DNA from: Bordetella genomosp. 1
GTDB taxonomy: Bacteria > Pseudomonadota > Gammaproteobacteria > Burkholderiales > Burkholderiaceae_B
Assembly (NCBI RefSeq): GCF_002261335.1
Contig: NZ_NEVL01000003.1
Coordinates: forward strand, 1,488,001 to 1,552,000
Direction: 5' to 3'
DNA length: 64,000 nucleotides
Shown here: piece by piece, positions 55,120 through 64,000 of the stretch
How the letters are laid out: every line of letters begins with the position of its first letter
Position numbering within the stretch: the first letter of the stretch is position 1
Made by a program: the position numbers and the translations under genes
Notes under the pieces: generated by a model
What the model was told of the DNA's origin: nothing
Database searches by the model: none
The model's input: the letters and a program-made list of their open reading frames with translations, nothing else

Positions 55120-55455
55120 TCAGGCGGCGACCATGGCGCGCATCGGGCCCGCCCAGGGCACCGCGTCGAGCTGCAGCCGGGTTTCCTGGAAACCGGTGGC
55201 GCCGTTGAGCAGATGTTCGCGCACCGCCTGCCCCATGGCACGCCGGCACAGGGTCTCGACGTCATCGGGCATCGACTGGAACACGCTGTCGGGGATCCGC
55301 AAGCGCAGTTGCGCTTCGGACTTGCCGTTGTCTTCGAGACGGCCGATGTGGATGTGCGCCGGATAACCATGGGGGCACCAGATGCCGATCAGGTACTGAC
55401 CGTCGGTGCCGGTGTCCGCGACAAATCCCGGGTGATCGTATTTCGCTGTGCCCAT
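55120..55455 (-). CDS. small conserved hypothetical protein
   Basis: A 111-residue soluble protein with no recognised family. GTAKYDHPGFVADTGTDGQY and IWCPHGYPAHIHIGRLED (Cys/His cluster) are the most distinctive parts. The GTATKYDHPGF-like start is at 55455, before which sequence is not conserved-looking. Function unknown. Confidence 0.65.
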   Translation of the reverse strand: MGTAKYDHPGFVADTGTDGQYLIGIWCPHGYPAHIHIGRLEDNGKSEAQLRLRIPDSVFQSMPDDVETLCRRAMGQAVREHLLNGATGFQETRLQLDAVPWAGPMRAMVAA

Positions 55456-55632
55456 GCATGACTCCTGTGTTGCCGAGCGATATCGGGGTTTGCTTCCTGG
55501 ACGATGGTAGCCCAAGCCGGACGCGACGGGAAACCGGATAAACCTGCAGTTTTTTGCGCTGCCGCATGGCGCGGCCGCATGGCGCGGCCGATCAGGCCGG
55601 GTGCCAGGCGGCAGCGCCGGCGCTCGCGCGCC

Positions 55633-57594
55633 TCAGGAACTCGCCACCTCGACACGCAGCACCACGCCGGACGGACCGTCGAGCACCCAGATGCCGGGCG
55701 CGGGCGGCGTCCAGGTCACTACAGAGCGTTGGCCCGGCGCCACACGCACCGTGTCGACGGCATGCCGCGCCGCGGCCGGGATCGCGCCGCCGTCGCGCTC
55801 GCTTTCCTCGAGCAGCCCGTCGGAGAGATGGAACGCCAACGTGCCCACCGTCTGCGTGCCGAGCAAGCGCAACCGCAGCGTCTCGCCGACGTGCATGTGC
55901 AGGGTGTCGGCGGCCTGCCGCCCATTGACGACGATCAGGTTGGGCGCGATCCCTGCCATGCCCCCGGCAGGGAAACTCAGGCCGCCGCTGCGCACCCAGG
56001 CATCGGGCTGGATCAGGTAATCCTGCTGTGCCGGCGCGTCGGCCGTTGCGGGGTCGACGATCAGCGCGCCGTGCAGGCCCAGCGCCTGGCCCCGGCTCAC
56101 CCCCACGGCGGGCCGATAGAAACCCGTGCCGGGCCGGCTCGCGGTGAACTCGTAGGAGCGCGAGCCGCCGGGCGCAATCGTGGCCGGCGCGCGGCCGGCG
56201 TCGAGCATGCCGGGCGCATACAGGCCGGTGCGCTCGGGCAGGCCGTTGAACACGTCGATGCGCACGTGATCGCCCTGCCGCACGTGGATGCGCGGACCCG
56301 GCACCCGGCCGTTGTAGGCGTAGGCCTCGACGGCGACGCCGGGGCGCACCGTCCAGCGCACCACCGAGGCCGTGAGCTCGAAGACCTTCACGCCGTTTTC
56401 GATGCGGAACGGCAGCGCATGGTCGCCCCGCCCTTCCGCCTCCGGGTCTTGCGTGGCGAGCCGGGGGTCGATGGCGGCCATCGCCCGCATCGCCGCCGCG
56501 CTGGTGTCGCGACTGCCCGCCATGCCCGCCGGCATGATGAGGCCGCCCACGTCGTCGGCCGACAGCGAAAGATTCAACCAGTTGGCCGGCACGATCAGGC
56601 CGAGCAACAACGCGACGATTGAGAAGGCGCTCACCGCACCGACCTGAGCGCGCGTGGCGTCGGAGGCCATGCCATGTCCGGCGTGCCCGCCGTGGCCGGC
56701 GCCATGGGCACGAGGCGGCGTGCCGGGCGTCGATGCGCCGGGCGTCGATGCGCCGGGCGCCGTCGCGCCAGGTGCCGCATCGTTGGCCGCCTCCGCGTGC
56801 GCGTGCGCCTCGGTGCCCTCGTGCGCTTCGTGGACCTCGTGGACGCCGTGGCCGGTGGCGTGCGCAGCGGCGTGTGCAGTGGCGACAGCGGCGCCCGCGG
56901 CGACCCGCTCGTGTGCGGCCGCGGCGGGCGGGCGGACCGTCATGAGCCCGTGCTTGAGCCCGCGTGCCACCAGCCAGACGTTGCACGGATAGGTGAGCAC
57001 GAACCCCGCGGTCACGCCGATCGACATCACGCCCCAGAACAGCAGCTCGGTCGGCACCATTGCCCGCATGTCGCCGCCCATCATCAGAAACACCATCACC
57101 GGCGCCATCCCGGCCAGCATGAAGTTCATCGAGATGAACTCCGGCAGGAAGCTCTTGCGCACGTTCTCCCAATAGGTGCCGCCCATCAGGGACTTCATGA
57201 AGAGCGACTGGAAAATGAACCAGCCGAAGGCAAAGCCCACCAGGTACTCGAGGATCAGGTCCAGCCACATCGGCAGGCCGAGCAGCGCGGTGATCACTGC
57301 CACCAGGATGATGCCGGTGGCGTCGCCCGCGACGCAGTGGATGGTGGATCCGATGCCCTGTTTCCAGAGCGGCCGGATGAAGGCCTCGTGCTCGCCCGGC
57401 CGCGGTTCCTTGTCGGCCAGCACATAGAGCAGCAGACCGAGCGGCCCCATGTAGAGCGTGACGAGGATGAAGCCCCACTTCATCACGACCGGCTCGGGGT
57501 TGTTGCGATACTGGTCGATCCCGACGTAGAGGGTGGACAGGCCGGCCAGCACGAACCAGACGGCAAGGAAGTAATCGACGGGCTGCACGAACAT
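55633..57594 (-). CDS. DUF4396 membrane domain fused to a degenerate cupredoxin (multicopper-oxidase-like) domain
   Basis: A 653-residue protein. Residues 1-222 are a DUF4396 membrane domain of about six helices (PVVMKWGFILVTLYMGPLGL, GSTIHCVAGDATGII, NFMLAGMAPVMVFLMMGGDM). Residues 223-315 form a linker with many His (HAAAHATGHGVHEVHEAH, HGAGHGGHAGHG). One helix (317-337) follows, then a two-part cupredoxin region (398-653: YNGRVPGPRIHVRQGDHVRI, ALGLHGALIVDP, HMHVGETLRLRL). The usual copper ligands are absent: HWHG is LYAPG, and the C-terminal HCH motif is missing. Lies in a copper gene cluster; role probably copper handling, not oxidation. GAGG precedes the chosen start. Confidence 0.85.
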   Translation of the reverse strand: MFVQPVDYFLAVWFVLAGLSTLYVGIDQYRNNPEPVVMKWGFILVTLYMGPLGLLLYVLADKEPRPGEHEAFIRPLWKQGIGSTIHCVAGDATGIILVAVITALLGLPMWLDLILEYLVGFAFGWFIFQSLFMKSLMGGTYWENVRKSFLPEFISMNFMLAGMAPVMVFLMMGGDMRAMVPTELLFWGVMSIGVTAGFVLTYPCNVWLVARGLKHGLMTVRPPAAAAHERVAAGAAVATAHAAAHATGHGVHEVHEAHEGTEAHAHAEAANDAAPGATAPGASTPGASTPGTPPRAHGAGHGGHAGHGMASDATRAQVGAVSAFSIVALLLGLIVPANWLNLSLSADDVGGLIMPAGMAGSRDTSAAAMRAMAAIDPRLATQDPEAEGRGDHALPFRIENGVKVFELTASVVRWTVRPGVAVEAYAYNGRVPGPRIHVRQGDHVRIDVFNGLPERTGLYAPGMLDAGRAPATIAPGGSRSYEFTASRPGTGFYRPAVGVSRGQALGLHGALIVDPATADAPAQQDYLIQPDAWVRSGGLSFPAGGMAGIAPNLIVVNGRQAADTLHMHVGETLRLRLLGTQTVGTLAFHLSDGLLEESERDGGAIPAAARHAVDTVRVAPGQRSVVTWTPPAPGIWVLDGPSGVVLRVEVASS

Positions 57595-57709
57595 GATGGA
57601 ATCCTCGGCGGGGAGCCGTCGGAGCCAAACGGGGCCGGCCGTGGCGCAGGGCCCGGCGCGAGGCGGCAACCTCGCGCGCCGCCTGCGCGATCCCGCGGCC
57701 CGCGCGGGC

Positions 57710-57913
57710 TCAGTCGGGCAGTTTGGTGTTGGTGTAGCCGGCGGCGCTGATGGCGGCGCGTATCATTTCTTCGTCGGCGTCGGTATCCACGATGACCGTG
57801 CGCGCCGGCACGTCGACATGCACGTTGGCGTCGGGGTCGACCGCCAGCACGGCGCGGTCGATGGTGCCGGCGCAATGGCCGCAGGTGATCTGGGGAACAC
57901 TGAGTTTGAGCAT
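57710..57913 (-). CDS. copZ: CopZ-like copper chaperone (HMA domain)
   Basis: A 67-residue single HMA domain with the metal motif ITCGHCAG (Cys11 and Cys14). CopZ-type proteins carry Cu(I) to the P-type ATPase. The gene is divergent from copA with the CueR-type operator between, and precedes the DUF4396-cupredoxin gene. The start at MLKLSVPQ fits the fold; upstream in-frame residues do not. Confidence 0.9.
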   Translation of the reverse strand: MLKLSVPQITCGHCAGTIDRAVLAVDPDANVHVDVPARTVIVDTDADEEMIRAAISAAGYTNTKLPD

Positions 57914-58036
57914 GGCTCGCCTCCGGAAGGGTTGGGAAGCCTGTATGGTGCAGGCCCTCCCGCATGGCAACGCCAGCCGTCGCGAGACAATCAGACCCGT
58001 CCTAAATCCACGCGCGCCTCACCCGGGCGACGCCGC

Positions 58037-58067
58037 TTGACCTTCCAGTGATGGGAAGGTCTATCTT
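58037..58067 (+). promoter_or_regulatory. CueR-type copper promoter of copA
   Basis: ACCTTCC-N7-GGAAGGT (58040-58060) is the CueR operator palindrome. It sits in a 19-base spacer between TTGACC (58037-58042) and TATCTT (58062-58067), the stretched spacing that MerR-family activators correct. No cueR gene is in the window. Confidence 0.9.
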
Positions 58068-58097
58068 GGCCTCATTCCCTCAGAAAGGAGCCGCATC

Positions 58098-60635
<2,538 letters not shown>

Positions 60636-60690
60636 TCCCGACGGTGCCGGCGAGCAGAGCCGCCGGCACCGCGCCGGCCGGAGACCCACC

Positions 60691-60939
60691 ATGACCGCGC
60701 ACACCATCGAGATCTACACCACGCCCGACTGCCCCGATTGCCATGCGCTCAAGGCCTGGCTGACGGCGCAGGGCGTGCCGTTCATCGAACACGACCTGAC
60801 CCAGCCGGCAGTGGCCGACGAGGCGCGCCGGCGCACCGGCATGCGCGTGGCGCCGCTCACCTTGATCGACGGTCAGGTCTTCTACGGCGTGTTTTCCGAG
60901 CAGCAGCCGCGCATCGCGGCGCTGCTGGGGCTCACGTAG
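60691..60939 (+). CDS. glutaredoxin-like protein
   Basis: An 82-residue thioredoxin-fold protein with active site CPDC (in TTPDCPDCHALK) near the N-terminus and the cis-Pro region RVAPLTLID. Close in size to NrdH/glutaredoxin 3-like proteins. Located just after copA, it may reduce cysteines of copper-handling proteins; that is inferred from position. Confidence 0.85.
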   Translation: MTAHTIEIYTTPDCPDCHALKAWLTAQGVPFIEHDLTQPAVADEARRRTGMRVAPLTLIDGQVFYGVFSEQQPRIAALLGLT

Positions 60940-60956
60940 CGCTGCGGCGCACGGCC

Positions 60957-60983
60957 GGCAGGGCCGCGGCCGGCGGCCCTGCC
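60957..60983. terminator. hairpin between glutaredoxin and hydrolase genes
   Basis: GGCAGGGCCG / CGGCCCTGCC with a 7-base loop between convergent genes. No T run on either side; fair candidate for a bidirectional terminator. Confidence 0.5.
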
Positions 60984-60984
60984 C

Positions 60985-61851
60985 TCAACGCGCCAGCCGT
61001 TGCGCGCGCAACCGCGCCATGCGGCGCAAGGCCGGCTCGAAGTAGGTCTTGCACAGCGGGTAGTTTTCGGAGATCGGGAAGTGGCCGATGCCGGCCATCC
61101 GGCCGCCCTCGGCGCCCGGAATCCGGGCCAGCGTGGCCTCGGTTTCTTCCGGCGAGCAGGCGAAGTCGTATTCGCCCGTGAGCAGCGTCACGGGGCAGGC
61201 CCGGGTATCGATCTCGTGTTCGTGCCCGCGCAGGTCGAAGCTGTCGCTGTAGAAGTATGTGTCGCCGCGATAGATGCCGGGACCGCCCTGGCTGTAGATC
61301 CACCAGACCTCCCTGCGCGCCGCCTCCGGCCCCTGCGGCGCCATCAACGCCGCGGTCCAGCTCGGCACCACCTGGTTGGCATTGACGTCGGGGGCCAGCG
61401 GCCAATCCTGGAAGCGGCCCTCGACCTTGGCCGCCCCCGAGAAGCCGATCACGCCGCCCAGCCGGTCGGCGTGGCTGCGCGCGAGCTCCAGCACGACCGA
61501 CCCGCCCATCGAGCAGCCCATCACGATGGGCCGCTCGAGCGCGAGCGCCTCGATCACCGCCATGATGGTGGCGGTGTAACGCTCGACCGTGAGCAGGTAT
61601 TCCTCCTGCCACCAGCCTGCGGGCGGCAACGACTTGCCATGCCAGGGCAGGTCGAACGCCACGATGCGAAAGTCGGCCAGCAGCTCGGGATCGTTCTGCA
61701 GATGGCGGTATTGCCGCGCATCCGCGCCCGCAGTGTGCAGGCACACCACCGGGGCGCCGTCGCCGGAGGTTTCGACATAGATCCGCTGCGCCCTGCCCTG
61801 CACTTCGAGCGGGTAGTAGCGGCCAACGATGGGTTCGGGCGCGATGGTCAT
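60985..61851 (-). CDS. alpha/beta-fold hydrolase
   Basis: A 288-residue hydrolase. The nucleophile elbow is GCSMGG with Ser114, the oxyanion region is CLHTAGADARQYRHL, and GEYDFACSPEET and GIGHFPISENY supply the acid and the base (His). Cytosolic. The ATGA overlap with the gene before it and the AroQ-like and MFS genes upstream indicate a catabolic operon. Substrate unknown; esters or C-C hydrolase substrates are possible. Confidence 0.88.
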   Translation of the reverse strand: MTIAPEPIVGRYYPLEVQGRAQRIYVETSGDGAPVVCLHTAGADARQYRHLQNDPELLADFRIVAFDLPWHGKSLPPAGWWQEEYLLTVERYTATIMAVIEALALERPIVMGCSMGGSVVLELARSHADRLGGVIGFSGAAKVEGRFQDWPLAPDVNANQVVPSWTAALMAPQGPEAARREVWWIYSQGGPGIYRGDTYFYSDSFDLRGHEHEIDTRACPVTLLTGEYDFACSPEETEATLARIPGAEGGRMAGIGHFPISENYPLCKTYFEPALRRMARLRAQRLAR

Positions 61852-62246
61852 GCAACCTCCGGGGCCAGGGCGGCCGGATAGGCGCAGGCCCGGGCCAGCT
61901 CGAAAACCCGGGTCAGCACGCGCAGATGGCGGATGTAGGCGGGCCGACCGTGGGCGATGCTGAAATCGCTGCGGCGACGCTCCATGCCGAGGAAATGCTG
62001 ATTCGGCGGGAACGGCACCGGCGCGAGAAATGCCGCCCACGCCACCGCCGGCGCCGAGAACACCATGGCCGCGCGCGCCTTGCCGTAGAGCGGACTGAGC
62101 ACGCCCGCCTCCAGGCGATAGGCCGCGGCCAGCTTGCCCGACACGATCTCGAACGAGGTCTCGGTGTAGCGCCCGATCAGGCGCGCCTCGGGATCGGCGT
62201 TCACCTGGTGCAGCCAGGCGGCTTCATCCACCATGCCTTGCCACAT
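61848..62246 (-). CDS. hypothetical protein in the AroQ-like/hydrolase operon
   Basis: A 132-residue protein of unknown family (MWQGMVDEAAWLHQVNADPE, RYTETSFEIVSGKLAAAYRL). It is mixed alpha/beta with a central hydrophobic stretch but no clear membrane segment. Its start lies 2 bases after the stop of the AroQ-like gene, and its stop overlaps the hydrolase start, so it is almost certainly translated. Could be a small binding or steroid/lipid-carrier-like domain; no motif confirms this. Confidence 0.65.
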   Translation of the reverse strand: MWQGMVDEAAWLHQVNADPEARLIGRYTETSFEIVSGKLAAAYRLEAGVLSPLYGKARAAMVFSAPAVAWAAFLAPVPFPPNQHFLGMERRRSDFSIAHGRPAYIRHLRVLTRVFELARACAYPAALAPEVA

Positions 62247-62248
62247 GG

Positions 62249-62782
62249 TCAGCTCCCGAGCGTCTGGCCGAGAAAGGCCTCGTCGTCGAGCGCGGCCACC
62301 AGCGACACCAGCGCGCCCAGATAACTGTAGTGGCGCATGCCCATGCACATGCCCGTGGCCGAACGGGTGAAGTTCGACTCCCAGGGGCCGCCCGGCAGGC
62401 CGCGGCCGGACCAGGGCGGCGCCGAGATGTTGGAGAAATGCACCTCGACCCAGGGCTTGCCGGTTTCCTCGAGCGCGTGGCGCGTGGCCTCGCCCGTGCG
62501 GGTCAGGCCCGCGGGGTTGACGATGTAGCCGTCGACCTGCGCGGCGCTCTCGTGCAGCGCGTCGAGAATGCTGCCCTCGTGGTTGTCTGCGATGGCCGTG
62601 AACGACACGCCCAGGCCCTCGCACATTTCTCCCATCCACTGATGCAGGGCGTCGATGGAGGCGATCGGCCCATAGACGCGCTTGTTGCGGGCGCCGAGAT
62701 TCGGCATGTTGGGCCCGTCGATCAACATGATCCGGTGCGTGCGGTCGCCCTGGCGCAGCCAATGCAGGTGCTGATTGCTCAT
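62249..62782 (-). CDS. type II dehydroquinase-like (AroQ-fold) protein
   Basis: A 177-residue protein with the AroQ flavodoxin-like layout: LIDGPNMPNLGARNKRVYG, ADNHEGSILDALHES, YIVNPAGLTRTGEAT, VEVHFSNIS. Equivalents of the catalytic Arg (Arg32), Tyr (Tyr37), Asn (Asn89) and His (His115) of 3-dehydroquinate dehydratase are visible, but the second active-site His is Arg95, and the C-terminal Arg lid region is replaced by APPWSGRGLPG. It is longer than usual (about 145-150). Context with transporter and hydrolase points to catabolism of a quinate-like compound, not to aromatic biosynthesis. Confidence 0.8.
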   Translation of the reverse strand: MSNQHLHWLRQGDRTHRIMLIDGPNMPNLGARNKRVYGPIASIDALHQWMGEMCEGLGVSFTAIADNHEGSILDALHESAAQVDGYIVNPAGLTRTGEATRHALEETGKPWVEVHFSNISAPPWSGRGLPGGPWESNFTRSATGMCMGMRHYSYLGALVSLVAALDDEAFLGQTLGS

Positions 62783-62837
62783 GATGTGGTTCCTCGTGGA
62801 AAGCGCGGGGCGCCGCGCGTCGGCGCCCCGTCGTGGG

Positions 62838-64000
62838 TCAGGCCGGCGTGATGCCGGCGGCGTGATGCGCGCGCTCCAGGCGCAGCAGCGAAACGGCGAT
62901 CAGGGCCGCGATGAAGAAGCTCAGGCTCAGCACCAGCAGCCCTTGCGCGTCGCCGCCCGTGCTCTGGCGGATGAGGCCGAGCACGTAGGGGCCGATGAAG
63001 CCGCCGATGCCGCCGACGGAATTCACGAAGGCCAGCGCGATGGCGTTGCGCGTGCCGTTGAACTCGTGCGACACCACGGCGTAGAGCAGCGGCACGGCGG
63101 ACTGGATCACGGCGCCCATGCTCAGCCCCACCAGCGCGACGAACGCGCTCTCGGCCTGGCTGGAGATCAGCATGCCCACGCCGCAGAAAGCCAGCACGAA
63201 GATCAGCGCGGGCACGCGGCGCCCGGACCACGACACATAGCGGGAGGACACGAACAGCGCGATCGCCGACACGACCCACGGGATCGCCGACATCATGCCC
63301 GCGTCGATGTTGCTCAGCCCCATGCGGTGCTTGATGATCTGCGGCAGCCAGTAGATGACCGAGTAGAAGCCCAGCATCATGAAGATGAAGATGATGGAGA
63401 ACAGCCATGCGCGCGGGCTCTTGAGCACTTCCATGAAGGCCGCGATGCCATGCTCGTCGGTCTGCTCGCCGTCGCGCCGCAGCATCTGGATCAGCGCGGT
63501 CTTCTCGGAGGGCTCGAGAAACTTCGCATCGGCCGGGCCCCGGCTGGTGACGACATACCAGATCACGCCCACGATCATGGTGATGGCGCCTTCGATGATG
63601 AAGACCCATTGCCAGCCGGACACGCCGAGCATGCCGTGCATGTAGAGGATGGTGGAGGTGAAGATGCTGCCGATCGCGAGCGACACCGGAATGCCGAGCT
63701 GGAACATCGAGAAGGCGCGCGCGAGGTGTTTGCGCGGCAGAAACAGGCTGATGTAGAACAGCACGCCCGGATAGAAGCCCGCCTCGGCGACGCCGAGCAG
63801 GAAGCGCATGACATACAGCGAGGTGGGCCCGCCCACCCAGGCCGTGGCCAGGCAGACCAGGCCCCACGTGACCATGATGCGGGCCAGCCAGATTCGCGCG
63901 CCGACGCGCCTGAGCGCGAAGTTGGACGGCACCTCGAACAGCACATAGCCGATGAAGAACAGGCCGGCCGACAGCCCGAACAGGGCGGGCGTGAGGCCGA
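62838..64000 (-). CDS. MFS transporter, anion:cation symporter (ACS) family, partial
   Basis: The N-terminal end is cut by the window edge; the frame continues through FGLSAGLFFIGYVLFEVPSN to the last base. About 387 residues are visible, with ten or so membrane segments. GVAEAGFYPGVLFYISLFLP and FNGTRNAIALAFVNSVGG are typical of ACS-family carriers of organic anions such as 4-hydroxyphenylacetate, phthalate or hexuronates. First visible gene of the operon with the AroQ-like protein and hydrolase, 55 bases upstream of the former. Confidence 0.9.
   Translation of the reverse strand, partial: GLTPALFGLSAGLFFIGYVLFEVPSNFALRRVGARIWLARIMVTWGLVCLATAWVGGPTSLYVMRFLLGVAEAGFYPGVLFYISLFLPRKHLARAFSMFQLGIPVSLAIGSIFTSTILYMHGMLGVSGWQWVFIIEGAITMIVGVIWYVVTSRGPADAKFLEPSEKTALIQMLRRDGEQTDEHGIAAFMEVLKSPRAWLFSIIFIFMMLGFYSVIYWLPQIIKHRMGLSNIDAGMMSAIPWVVSAIALFVSSRYVSWSGRRVPALIFVLAFCGVGMLISSQAESAFVALVGLSMGAVIQSAVPLLYAVVSHEFNGTRNAIALAFVNSVGGIGGFIGPYVLGLIRQSTGGDAQGLLVLSLSFFIAALIAVSLLRLERAHHAAGITPA

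Overview
The window is a dense, very GC-rich chromosomal stretch. Gene content suggests a betaproteobacterium of the Burkholderiales, most likely Alcaligenaceae (Bordetella/Achromobacter-like): hemC-hemD-hemX-hemY in a row, recA with an adjacent recX, tandem TerC genes, a BPSS1780-type membrane protein, an APH-fold homoserine kinase, and a carbamoyltransferase with an HTH-like N-terminus. This assignment rests on family knowledge, not on a search. I see no rRNA, tRNA, CRISPR array, insertion sequence or phage genes.

Layout. 1-8.7 kb: a cyclic-di-GMP/signalling neighbourhood. It holds the end of a LapD-like EAL protein, a phasin-like protein, an M48 lipoprotein protease, aroC, an intact EAL phosphodiesterase, a large fusion of a degenerate GGDEF-EAL receptor with a histidine kinase, and a convergent OmpR-type response regulator. 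8.8-17.6 kb: SelO, a DUF2069 protein, a YihY-type membrane protein, a CBS protein, an FtrA-like regulator divergent from a rhodanese, dusA, thrB and a BPSS1780-type protein. 17.5-28.4 kb: one compact minus-strand operon for a Tad/Flp pilus, with an FHA domain fused to the TadA ATPase and nearly every gene overlapping the next by about 4 bases. 28.6-39.5 kb: entericidin, a fumarylacetoacetate-hydrolase-family protein, ppa, hemY-hemX-hemD-hemC, two TerC genes, sucD-sucC and a DUF2889 protein. 39.7-51.5 kb: metE/metR, recX-recA, a TctDE-like two-component system, an MHS-family transporter, a probable structured small RNA and rdgC. 51.6-55.5 kb: pyrB-like gene, two small envelope genes, a second entericidin, endonuclease I and a small conserved gene. 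55.6-60.9 kb: a copper module (DUF4396-cupredoxin fusion, CopZ-like chaperone, CopA ATPase under a CueR-type operator, glutaredoxin). 61-64 kb: a small catabolic-looking operon with an AroQ-like protein, an alpha/beta hydrolase and an MFS transporter that runs off the right edge.

How the genes work together. The phosphodiesterase, the LapD-like proteins and the kinase/regulator pair could link cyclic-di-GMP level to phosphorelay output. The Tad operon encodes a surface pilus, a typical target of such signalling, but any link is inference. The copper genes are arranged around one divergent regulatory region. The most unusual items are the receptor-kinase fusion, the DUF4396-cupredoxin protein that has lost the usual copper ligands, the FHA-TadA fusion, the small-RNA candidate at about 49.93-50.12 kb, a DnaA-box-bearing inverted repeat at 55.06 kb, and several short tandem-repeat arrays.
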